Shown here: piece by piece, positions 21,140 through 29,196 of the stretch
Layout: every line of letters starts with the position of its first letter
How positions within the stretch are numbered: position 1 is the first letter of the stretch
Assembly (NCBI RefSeq): GCF_000513955.1
Contig: NZ_AZUZ01000025.1
Span: 365-64,364, forward strand
DNA length: 64,000 nucleotides
Origin: Pseudoxanthomonas suwonensis J47
GTDB lineage: Bacteria; Pseudomonadota; Gammaproteobacteria; Xanthomonadales; Xanthomonadaceae
Reading direction: 5' to 3'
Position numbers and translations under genes: made by a program
The notes under the pieces: generated by a model
Seen by the model: only the letters and a program-made list of their open reading frames with translations
Told to the model about the DNA's origin: nothing
The model's database searches: none

Positions 21140-22534
21140 ATGCGCCTTGCACTGCTCGCCGCCCTGCTGGTCCCGCTCGTGGCCAGCGCCGCCGAAACCC
21201 GCATCCCGGACCACGCCCTGCAGCAGGCCGCGCAGCTGCGCGAGCGCGCACTGGCCGACGACACCGCCTGGAAGGTCACCGAATCGCTGACCACCGAGGT
21301 CGGCCCGCGCCTGGCCGGCAGCGAGGCCGATGCGCGCGCCGTGGCCTGGGCCGAAGCGAAGTTCCGCGAGCTGGGCTTCGACCGCGTGTGGACCGAGCCG
21401 GTGACCTTCCCGAAGTGGGAGCGCCGCAGCGAGAGCCTGGCCGTGCTCGGCAGGCACGCGCAGCCACTCACCATCACCGCGCTGGGCGGCAGCCCGGGCG
21501 GCACGGTCGAGGGCGAGGTCGTGCGCTTTCCCGACCTGGCCGCGCTCGAGGCCGCGCCGGAAGGCTCGCTCGCCGGCAGGATCGCCTTCGTCGACTACCG
21601 CATGGCCGCCGCGCGCGACGGCAGCGGCTACGGCCCGGGCAGCGCGGTGCGCTCGAAGGGCCCGTCGGCGGCGATCCGCAAGGGTGCCATCGGCTTCCTG
21701 ATGCGTTCGGCCGGGACCGACAGCCACCGCGTGCCGCACACCGGCATCACCCGTTTCGACGACGGCCTGACCCCGGTGCCCTCCGCCGCGCTGAGCATTC
21801 CCGACGCCGAGCAGCTGGCGCGCCTGGTCGCGCGCGGCCCGGTGAAGCTGCGCCTGGCGATCGACGCCGGCTGGAACGGCACCTACACCTCGCAGAACGT
21901 GATCGGCGAGATCACCGGCAGCAGCCGTCCGCAGGAAGTGGTGCTGATCAGCGGCCACCTGGACTCGTGGGACCTGGGCACCGGCGCGATCGACGATGCC
22001 GCCGGCATCGGCATCAGCATGGCCGCGGCGAAGCTGATCGCCGGCCTGCCGCAGCGCCCGGCACGCAGCATCCGCGTGGTCGCCTACGCCAACGAGGAAC
22101 AGGGCCTGCACGGCGGCAAGGCATACGCCGCCGCGCATGCGGCCGAGGCCAACCTCCACCAGCTCGCCGCCGAGAGCGACTTCGGCGCCGGCCGCATCTA
22201 CGCCTTCAACACCGGCGCGCCGGAACACGCGCGCGCGGCCACCGCGCAGATCGCCCAGGCCTTGGCGCCGCTGGGCATCGAGTACGCGCCGGACAAGGGC
22301 GGCCCCGGCCCGGACATCATCCCGCTGGCCGCGAAGGGCGTGACCTGGGCCTGGCTGGCGCAGGATGGCAGCGACTACTTCGACCTGCACCACACCGCCG
22401 ACGACACCCTCGACAAGATCGATCCGGCCGCGCTGGCGCAGAACGTGGCCGCGTACGCGGTGTTCGCCTTCCTGGCGGCGGAAGCCGAAGGCGACTTCGG
22501 CAGCCAGGCGAAGGAGCCGGCGCCGGCGAAGTAG
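21140..22534 (+). CDS. Secreted M28-family zinc aminopeptidase/carboxypeptidase
   Basis: A 464-residue exported metallopeptidase. The signal peptide covers residues 1-17 (LVPLVASA). A PA-type insert domain lies at about 110-250. The catalytic part shows the M28 two-zinc pattern: SGHLDSWDLG, then AIDDAAGIG, then AYANEEQGLHGG with the catalytic Glu pair, and HHTADDTLDKID near the end. It resembles plasma glutamate carboxypeptidase-like enzymes of Xanthomonadaceae that trim peptides in the periplasm or medium. ATG 21140 was chosen because the signal peptide starts there. Confidence 0.9.
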   Translation: MRLALLAALLVPLVASAAETRIPDHALQQAAQLRERALADDTAWKVTESLTTEVGPRLAGSEADARAVAWAEAKFRELGFDRVWTEPVTFPKWERRSESLAVLGRHAQPLTITALGGSPGGTVEGEVVRFPDLAALEAAPEGSLAGRIAFVDYRMAAARDGSGYGPGSAVRSKGPSAAIRKGAIGFLMRSAGTDSHRVPHTGITRFDDGLTPVPSAALSIPDAEQLARLVARGPVKLRLAIDAGWNGTYTSQNVIGEITGSSRPQEVVLISGHLDSWDLGTGAIDDAAGIGISMAAAKLIAGLPQRPARSIRVVAYANEEQGLHGGKAYAAAHAAEANLHQLAAESDFGAGRIYAFNTGAPEHARAATAQIAQALAPLGIEYAPDKGGPGPDIIPLAAKGVTWAWLAQDGSDYFDLHHTADDTLDKIDPAALAQNVAAYAVFAFLAAEAEGDFGSQAKEPAPAK

Positions 22535-22548
22535 GCCGCGACCGGCTT

Positions 22549-22572
22549 GGAGCCGGCGGGCATGCCGGCTCC
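22549..22572 (+). terminator. Hairpin after the M28 peptidase gene
   Basis: GGAGCCGGC (22549-22557) and GCCGGCTCC (22564-22572) form a 9-bp perfect stem with a 6-base loop, 15 bases after the stop. No T-run follows, so it may be a terminator or a dispersed repeat. The 'ggagccggc' core also resembles intergenic repeats common in these genomes. Confidence 0.5.
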
Positions 22573-22705
22573 ATGCAACGCACCCTCCACGCGGCGACGC
22601 ACCCGCGCTCGCGTGGAGCCTATGCCGGATGCGCCGGCGAGCTATTCCAGACACCGCCCACGATGGCGGGTACGCTCCTTCCCTCCTCCGGGAAGGGAGC
22701 CTCCG

Positions 22706-24742
22706 ATGCCGCGCCTGCCGCGTACCGCCGTCGCCCTGCTGCTCGGCCTGGCCTGTGCGCCGGCCTTTGCGTCCGCGCCGCCACCGCTGCGGCTGGAATC
22801 GCCCGACGGACGCACCGTGGTCACCCTGGCGACGCAGGTCGACGGCTTCCCCGCCTGGGCGGTGGAGCGCGCCGGCCAGCTGCTGATCGCGCCTTCGCCG
22901 CTGGGCGTGCAGCTGGGCGTCAATGAGCGCCTGGGCTACGGAACCGACGTCGCCGCGGTGCGTCGCGCGGAAGCCGACGCCACCTGGGAGGCCGTCGCCG
23001 GCAAGACCCGCCAGGCCCGCGACCACTACCGCCAGCTGGACGTGGACCTGGCCGACGCGCAGGGCCGCATCCTCGGCGTGGTGGTCCGCGCCTACGACGA
23101 TGGCATCGCCCTGCGCTACCGCCTGCCACGGCCCGCCGAAGGCGACCTGGTCGTGCAGCAGGACCTCACCGGCTTCCTGTTCCCGCGCGACTACGCCTGC
23201 CACGCGTTGAACCTCGGCCGCTTCGGCACCAGCCACGAAGGCGAATACGACCCCATCGACGCCTCGCGCCTGCGTGCGCACCACCTCGTCGACCTGCCGC
23301 TGGTCTGCAGCACCGGCGCAGGCACCACCACGTTCGCCATCGCCGAAGCCGACCTGGACCGCTACGCCGCGCTCTACCTCGCCGGTCGCGGCGACGGTCG
23401 CCTCGGCGTGGAAGCGCGGCTCTCGCCGCGGCTGGACTCGCCGCAGGTCGCGGTGCGCCTGCCGCGCGAGGAGGTCGCGGCGGACGGCCACCTCACGCCC
23501 TGGCGCGTGCTGCTGATCGGCGACAGTCCCGGGGCGCTGGTCGAATCCAGCCTCATCAGCAACCTCAATCCGCCCACGCCATTGCAGGACACCGCGTGGA
23601 TCCGCCCGGGCAAGGCCGCCTGGGACTGGTGGTCGGCCAGCCGCGCGCCCGACGTGGCTGGGGCCGGCATGAACACCGCGACGATCATCCGCTACATCGA
23701 CCACGCCGCCGCGCTGGGCCTGGACTACATGCTGATCGACGATGGCTGGTACGTGGGCAGCAGCGGCGACGGCCGCTACCAGCCCGACGCCGACATCACC
23801 CGCGCGGTCCCGGCGCTGGACCTGCCGGCGGTGATCGGGCATGCGCGCCAGCGCGGCATCGGCATCTGGCTGTGGAACCACTGGAAGTCGCTGGAGCCGC
23901 GCATGGACGCGGTGTTCGCGCGTTACCGCGACCTCGGCGTGCAGGGAGTCAAGGTCGACTTCATGGAACGCGACGACCAGGAGATGGTCGCCTTCATCCA
24001 CCGCATGGCGCGCAGCGCGGCGCAGCACCGGCTGATGCTCGACCTGCACGGCATGTACCGGCCCACCGGGCTGGAGCGCACCTGGCCCAACCTGCTCACC
24101 AGCGAGGGCGTGCTCGGCGCCGAGTACAACAAGTGGAGCCGGCGCATCACCCCGGAACACAACCTCACCCTGCCGTTCACCCGCATGCTGCTGGGGCCGA
24201 TGGACTACACGCCCGGCGGGTTCCGCAACGTGGCGCCGGAACACTTCCAGGTCGTGTTCGACGCGCCCCGGGTGATGGGCACCCGCGTGCACCAGCTGGC
24301 GATGTACGTGGTCTACGAGAGCGGCCTGCAGATGGTCGCCGACAGCCCCGACGCCTACCTCGACGGCGACGGCGGCCTCGCCCCCGGCGCCGACTTCCTG
24401 CGCCTGGTGCCTGCGCGCTGGGACGAGACCCGGGTGCTGGCCGGCGAGATCGGCCGTTACATCGTGGTGGCGCGGCGCAGCGGCCGCGACTGGTATATCG
24501 GCGCGATGACCGACCAGCCACGCACGCTGGAACTGGACCTGGACTTCCTGCCCGCCGCGGACTGGCAGGCCACGCTGTGGCTGGATGGCGACGCGCCGAC
24601 CGACGTGCGCCGCGTCCAGGAACGCCTCGATGCCGACCGGCGCCGGCTCGGCCTCGAACTGGCTGCCGGCGGCGGCGCGGTGCTGCACCTGGTGCCGCCG
24701 TCGCCGCGGATCGCCGCGACCGAAGCCGCGGGCGTTCGCTGA
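22706..24742 (+). CDS. Glycoside hydrolase family 97 (alpha-glucosidase/alpha-galactosidase-like)
   Basis: A 678-residue exported enzyme with a signal peptide ending near residue 23 (PAFASA). An N-terminal beta-sandwich (about 25-300) precedes a (beta/alpha)8 barrel with YMLIDDGWY near 350, WLWNHWKS near 390 and VKVDFMERDDQ near 415. A C-terminal beta domain follows. These are GH97 features as in SusB. An Asp in the KVDF position is expected for retaining members, whereas inverting SusB-type enzymes lack it; this is from memory and makes a retaining mechanism likely. It probably releases sugars from oligosaccharides in the periplasm. Confidence 0.87.
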   Translation: MPRLPRTAVALLLGLACAPAFASAPPPLRLESPDGRTVVTLATQVDGFPAWAVERAGQLLIAPSPLGVQLGVNERLGYGTDVAAVRRAEADATWEAVAGKTRQARDHYRQLDVDLADAQGRILGVVVRAYDDGIALRYRLPRPAEGDLVVQQDLTGFLFPRDYACHALNLGRFGTSHEGEYDPIDASRLRAHHLVDLPLVCSTGAGTTTFAIAEADLDRYAALYLAGRGDGRLGVEARLSPRLDSPQVAVRLPREEVAADGHLTPWRVLLIGDSPGALVESSLISNLNPPTPLQDTAWIRPGKAAWDWWSASRAPDVAGAGMNTATIIRYIDHAAALGLDYMLIDDGWYVGSSGDGRYQPDADITRAVPALDLPAVIGHARQRGIGIWLWNHWKSLEPRMDAVFARYRDLGVQGVKVDFMERDDQEMVAFIHRMARSAAQHRLMLDLHGMYRPTGLERTWPNLLTSEGVLGAEYNKWSRRITPEHNLTLPFTRMLLGPMDYTPGGFRNVAPEHFQVVFDAPRVMGTRVHQLAMYVVYESGLQMVADSPDAYLDGDGGLAPGADFLRLVPARWDETRVLAGEIGRYIVVARRSGRDWYIGAMTDQPRTLELDLDFLPAADWQATLWLDGDAPTDVRRVQERLDADRRRLGLELAAGGGAVLHLVPPSPRIAATEAAGVR

Positions 24743-24766
24743 GGAGTGCGAAGGCGACCGGCGGCC

Positions 24767-25651
24767 TCAGCCGCGCGCGGCCCAGCGGGCGAGGAACACC
24801 GCGGTGGCGGCGGCGACGTTGAGGCTTTCGACCGCGCCGGTACCTGGGATCGACAGGCGCCGGTCGCAGGCCGCAGCCAGCGCCGGGTCCATGCCCTCGC
24901 CTTCGGCGCCCATGACATAGACCAGGCGCGGCGGCAGCGCGGTGTCGAACAGGCTGTCGCCACCGCGTACGACGGTGGCCGCCAGCTGGAAGCCCGCGCC
25001 GCGCAGCGCGTCGAGCGCAGCGCCGGTCTGCGGCAGGCGCACCAGCGGCACCGCTTCGGCGCCGCCTTCGGCCACGCGCGCGGCGGCGCCTGACAGGGCC
25101 AGTTCGGAAGCGGGCGGCAGCAGCACCGCCGCGCCGAAATGCGCGGCCGAGCGCAGGATCGCGCCGAAGTTGTGCGGGTTGCCGACGCCGTCCAGCCACA
25201 ACGCCAGCGCCGGCGCGCCCGGCGCCAGCGAAGCCAGCCAGTCCTGCAGCGGCAGCGGCGCGGTGCGCTGCACGTCGGCGACCACGCCTTCGTGGTGGGC
25301 GCTGGCCGCCAGCCGCTCCAGGTCCTCGTCGGCGACGACGCGGTAGCCGACCCGGTGCTTCACGCACCAGGCCAGCAGCGGTTTCAGCACCGGGATGCGC
25401 GCCTCGGCCAGGTAGACCTTGCGGATCGCTTCGGGGCGGCGGCGGAACACCGCGTCCACCGCGTTGAGCCCGTACAGGCGCAGCTCCTCGCGACGTGCGG
25501 GGCGCCGCGCCTGTGCGGCGGTGCCGCCTGGCGCCGCCGGTTCCGTCGTGTCCCGGCGCGGTGCGCGCGGGCCGGCAGGCGCCGGCCGCGACCGCGGCGC
25601 GCCGCCCGGCGGGCGCGGCGGGCGCGGGCCACGGTCCCAGGGTCCGCTCAT
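24767..25651 (-). CDS. SpoU/TrmH-family RNA 2'-O-methyltransferase
   Basis: A 294-residue SPOUT enzyme. An unusual Pro/Arg/Gly-rich N-terminal extension of about 50 residues precedes the substrate-binding domain (LYGLNAVDAVFRRRPEAIRK). The knotted SAM domain has motif 1 LDGVGNPHNFGAILRSA, motif 2 YVMGAEGEGM and motif 3 IPGTGAVESLNVAAA. It is similar to RlmB (23S rRNA G2251) and to YfiF-like relatives; the basic tail suits RNA binding. The start codon lies 1 base from the stop of the symporter gene, so the two probably form one transcript. Confidence 0.88.
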   Translation of the reverse strand: MSGPWDRGPRPPRPPGGAPRSRPAPAGPRAPRRDTTEPAAPGGTAAQARRPARREELRLYGLNAVDAVFRRRPEAIRKVYLAEARIPVLKPLLAWCVKHRVGYRVVADEDLERLAASAHHEGVVADVQRTAPLPLQDWLASLAPGAPALALWLDGVGNPHNFGAILRSAAHFGAAVLLPPASELALSGAAARVAEGGAEAVPLVRLPQTGAALDALRGAGFQLAATVVRGGDSLFDTALPPRLVYVMGAEGEGMDPALAAACDRRLSIPGTGAVESLNVAAATAVFLARWAARG

Positions 25652-25652
25652 G

Positions 25653-27158
25653 TCAGGTGCGGCTCTTCCAGAAGTCGGCGTTGCGCAGGCCCAGCGCGTC
25701 CGGATCGAACACCGGGTCCAGGCCCAGCTTCTTCTGCCGCTCGTAGTCGCGCAGCGCCAGCAGCGCCGGCTTCTGCAGGATCAGGATGGCGACGATGTTC
25801 AGCCAGGCCATCACGCCGACGCCGATGTCGCCCAGGGTCCAGGCGGTGGCGGCGTTGTGGTACGCGCCGAACACGACCATGCCGATGATGCCGATGCGCA
25901 GCAGGAACGTGGCCAGCGGGTGGGTCTTGCGCACGCCGGCCAGGTAGGTGAGGTTGGTCTCGGCCATGTAGTAGTAGGCCATGATCGTGGTGAAGGCGAA
26001 GAAGAACAGCGCCAGCGCCACGAAGCCCGCGCCCCAGCCCGGCAGCACCGATTCCACCGCGGCCTGGGTGAACTGCGCGCCTTCCGAAGGCAGCACGCCG
26101 GGCACGCCGGTGACCACCGCCTCCAGCTTCTCGATGCCGTTCTCCACGACCACGCGGAAGGTGTTGTACATGCCCGTGGACAGCAGCAGGAACGCGGTCG
26201 ATGTGCAGACCAGCATGGTGTCGAAGTAGATCGCGAAGGCCTGCACGTAGCCCTGCTTGGCCGGGTGCGAGACCTCGGCCGCGGCCGCCGCGTGCGGGCC
26301 GGTGCCCTGGCCGGCCTCGTTGGCGTAGACGCCGCGCTTGACGCCCCAGGCGATGGCCTGGCCGATGATCGCGCCGAACGCCGCGTGCGCGCCGAAGGCG
26401 CTGGAGAAGATGTCGGCGAACATCGCCGGGACCTTCTCGATGTTCAGCGCCATCACCACGATCGCCATCAGGATGAAGGCCAGCGCCATGAACGGCACCA
26501 CCAGCTCGGCGAAGGCGGCGATGCGCTTGATTCCGCCGAAGATGATCAGGCCCAGCAGCACGGCCACGGCCAGGCCGATCCACAGCTTGAGCATGCCGGC
26601 GCCGCCGAGGCCGGCGCACAGCGCGGCGTCGCCGCTGCACAGCACGCCGCTGGCGCTGTCGGCGATGGCGTTGGCCTGCACGCCGGGCAGCAGCAGGCCG
26701 GTGGCAACCACGGTGGCGACGGCGAAGACCACCGCGTACCACTTCAGGCCCATCGCCTTCTCGATGTAGTACGCCGGGCCGCCGCGGTAGCGCCCCTCGG
26801 CGTCCTTCTCCTTGTAGATCTGCGCCAGGGTGCACTCGATGTACGAGGTCGAGGCGCCGAGGAAGCCCATCACCCACATCCAGAACACCGCGCCCGGGCC
26901 GCCATAGGCGATCGCCGTGGCCACGCCGGCGATGTTGCCGATGCCCATGCGCCCAGCCATCGAGATGGCCAGCGCCTGGAACGAGGACACGCCGGCCTCG
27001 GACTTCTGCCCGGTCACGGTGAGCCGGCACATTTCCGCGAACCCGCGCAGCTGCATGGCGCGGGTACGGAAGGTGAACCACAGGCCGGCGCCCAGGCACA
27101 GCGCGATCAGCGCGTTGCTCCAGATGATGCTGTTGAGCCAGTTGAGAAAGGCTTCCAC
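25653..27158 (-). CDS. AGCS-family sodium:alanine/glycine symporter
   Basis: A 501-residue inner-membrane transporter with about 11 hydrophobic helices. The family signature GRMGIGNIAGVATAIAYGGP is near residue 70, and GGPAYYIE near 125. EAGQGTGPHAAAAA near 285 contributes to substrate and sodium binding. It imports alanine or glycine with sodium. ATG 27158 begins MEAFLNWLNSIIW, typical for the family. A 130-base gap to the divergent side contains no other gene. Confidence 0.93.
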   Translation of the reverse strand: MEAFLNWLNSIIWSNALIALCLGAGLWFTFRTRAMQLRGFAEMCRLTVTGQKSEAGVSSFQALAISMAGRMGIGNIAGVATAIAYGGPGAVFWMWVMGFLGASTSYIECTLAQIYKEKDAEGRYRGGPAYYIEKAMGLKWYAVVFAVATVVATGLLLPGVQANAIADSASGVLCSGDAALCAGLGGAGMLKLWIGLAVAVLLGLIIFGGIKRIAAFAELVVPFMALAFILMAIVVMALNIEKVPAMFADIFSSAFGAHAAFGAIIGQAIAWGVKRGVYANEAGQGTGPHAAAAAEVSHPAKQGYVQAFAIYFDTMLVCTSTAFLLLSTGMYNTFRVVVENGIEKLEAVVTGVPGVLPSEGAQFTQAAVESVLPGWGAGFVALALFFFAFTTIMAYYYMAETNLTYLAGVRKTHPLATFLLRIGIIGMVVFGAYHNAATAWTLGDIGVGVMAWLNIVAILILQKPALLALRDYERQKKLGLDPVFDPDALGLRNADFWKSRT

Positions 27159-27288
27159 GGTGAAGGATCTCCGGTCGCCGGAAGGCGGGTCAGGAACGGG
27201 AAGCGCGCAGGAGTCCTGCGCGCGTAGCCACGCAAGATAACCGCAAGTGGCGCCCGAACGCAGCCACCCCCGGCGCGTCCCGCTGACT

Positions 27289-28503
27289 TCAGCCCGCTTC
27301 GGCGGCGCCCCGCGGCGCGGCGGGCCTGACCATCGGCACTTTCCAGGTCAGCCAGGTCCCGGCCCGCCACAGCCATTCCAGCGGGCCGTAGTAGAAGCGC
27401 CGGAACCACAGGTGGGCGAACAGCAACTGCGCGGCGAAGCCGAGCAGCCCCAGCAGCACCGCCTGGACCTGGGTCATGCTGGCCCACAGGCCCAGCCCGT
27501 AGCCATAGAACACCGGCACGAACACCAGCGACTGCGCCACGTACAGGGTCAGGGTCATGCGCCCGGCCGGGGCCAGCGTGCGCAGGGCGCGCTCGAACAT
27601 CCCGTGGTAGGCGACCAGGAAGGCGAGCATCGAGGCCGCCATCACCGCCAGGTCGAAGAGGCTGCCCAGCAGCGCATCGGCCATGGCCCGCGGCATCGGC
27701 ATCGCCTCGCTGCCGGGCACGCGCGCGACCAGCGCTTCGCGTCCGAAGTACAGCGCCACTGCCACGGCCAGCGCCACCGCCAGGCCCACCCGGCGCGCGG
27801 TCGCGAACCGCGCCGGCCGTTCGAAGAAGCCGATCCGCCCCAGCACCATGCCCACCAGCGACAACCCGAGGATCTGGCTCAGCCGCCCGGACTCGTACAT
27901 GAAGAGCCACTTGAAGCCATGGCCGTCGGCCAGGTTCGTGCGCACGGTGTCGATGAAGCCGCCGTGCAGGTAGACCTCGGGGATGGTCGCGCTCCAGTAC
28001 TGCAGCGGCTGGTTGGCCCAGTCCGCGCCGCGCAGGCCGGCGACGATGCGCACCAGCATCAGCGGCTGCAGCAGGAAGAACGCCGCCACCGCGAGCAGCA
28101 CCCGGTTGGAGCGGACGCGGTGGAATGGCAGCAGGAACAGGCCCATCACCGCCAGCACCTCGAGCACGTCGCCGCGGTACCAGGCGCCGTGCAGCAGGCC
28201 CATCAGCGCCAGCAGCGCCAGGCGCCAGACGAAGCGGCCGGTGAAGTCGATGCCGCGGCGCGCGGCGCGGTCCATGATGATGAAGAAGCTGACGCCAAAG
28301 CACAGCGCCAGCAGGGCGAAGGCCTTGCCCGCGAACAGCAGCCAGACGGTGTCGTGCACCGCCAGCTGCAGCGGCTCGGTGGCCTGCTTCGCCCAGTACA
28401 GCTCGAACAGCTCGGGCATGTGCACGATGAACAGCCCGAACAGGGCGAACCCGCGCAGGGCGTCCAGCGATTCCATGCGCGATGCGTATTCCACCTTCCC
28501 CAT
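27289..28503 (-). CDS. DUF418-family membrane protein
   Basis: A 404-residue polytopic protein with about 9-10 hydrophobic helices. The N-terminal segment RMESLDALRGFALFGLFIVH is the acyltransferase-like LDxLRG(F/I)A start of the DUF418/DUF1624 group. The C-terminal DUF418 region ends near PLEWLWRAGTWL. Function is unknown; some relatives are thought to modify surface molecules. The start may be ATG 28503 or the ATG nine codons later (MESLDALRG). Confidence 0.8.
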   Translation of the reverse strand: MGKVEYASRMESLDALRGFALFGLFIVHMPELFELYWAKQATEPLQLAVHDTVWLLFAGKAFALLALCFGVSFFIIMDRAARRGIDFTGRFVWRLALLALMGLLHGAWYRGDVLEVLAVMGLFLLPFHRVRSNRVLLAVAAFFLLQPLMLVRIVAGLRGADWANQPLQYWSATIPEVYLHGGFIDTVRTNLADGHGFKWLFMYESGRLSQILGLSLVGMVLGRIGFFERPARFATARRVGLAVALAVAVALYFGREALVARVPGSEAMPMPRAMADALLGSLFDLAVMAASMLAFLVAYHGMFERALRTLAPAGRMTLTLYVAQSLVFVPVFYGYGLGLWASMTQVQAVLLGLLGFAAQLLFAHLWFRRFYYGPLEWLWRAGTWLTWKVPMVRPAAPRGAAEAG

Positions 28504-28605
28504 GGAGCGACCCCCGAGGCGTAGACCGCCGCATCATGGCCGAAGCGGGCCCGCGGTGGAACGACCGGCCGTCGCCGGCGCCGTACGCGTGCGGACGGCC
28601 GCCGC

Positions 28606-29196
28606 TCAACGCGCCTGGTCGCGGGCGAACAGCCGCAGGTCGTGCATGCCTTCGGCCCGGCGCAGGGCCGCGCGGCGCACGCCCACTTCGCCGAAGCCGT
28701 TCTTCTCCAGCACCCGCGCCGAGGCCGGGTTGGAGTCCAGCACCACCGCATCGACCCGGCGCAGGCCCAGCGCCGGCACCAGCCAGCCGAGGTAGCACGC
28801 CACCACCCGCGTCATCAGCCCGCGCCCCCAATGCACGCGGCCCAGCCAGTAGCCCAGCTCGGCCACGCCGGGACGGGCCTCGCGAGCCGGCCGCGCGCCG
28901 ATCCCGCCGCAGGCCTCGCCACCGGCCTCGATCGCCAGCAGCGGCCCGGCGAAGTCGACCACGTTGCCGGCCAGGAACGCCTCGCCGTCGGCGCGCGTGT
29001 ACGGGCTCGGGAAACGGTCGCTGAGCCCGCGCGCCACCGCCGGATCGTCGGCATGGCGCAGCAGCGCTTCCAGGTCTTCCATGTGCCACGGCCTCAGCAC
29101 GAAGCCGTCGCCAGCCAGGCGGAACCCCGGCTCGAAGCCCACGCCGGCGCGGTATCCGGCCGCACCGGTCGCGGCCGGCCGCTCAGCCATGGCCAC
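28606..29196 (-). CDS. GNAT-family N-acetyltransferase
   Basis: A 196-residue GNAT enzyme of the RimJ/RimL type. After a Gly/Ala-rich lead, FVLRPWHMEDLEALLRHADD starts the fold. The acetyl-CoA motif A is replaced by LGYWLGRVHWGRGLMTRV, with the usual WGRG(L/Y) loop near residue 125. DSNPASARVLEKNGF near 160 is motif B. The substrate is unknown. The gene overlaps the end of the RND pump gene by 14 bases and may be translated from the same mRNA. Confidence 0.87.
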   Translation of the reverse strand: MAMAERPAATGAAGYRAGVGFEPGFRLAGDGFVLRPWHMEDLEALLRHADDPAVARGLSDRFPSPYTRADGEAFLAGNVVDFAGPLLAIEAGGEACGGIGARPAREARPGVAELGYWLGRVHWGRGLMTRVVACYLGWLVPALGLRRVDAVVLDSNPASARVLEKNGFGEVGVRRAALRRAEGMHDLRLFARDQAR

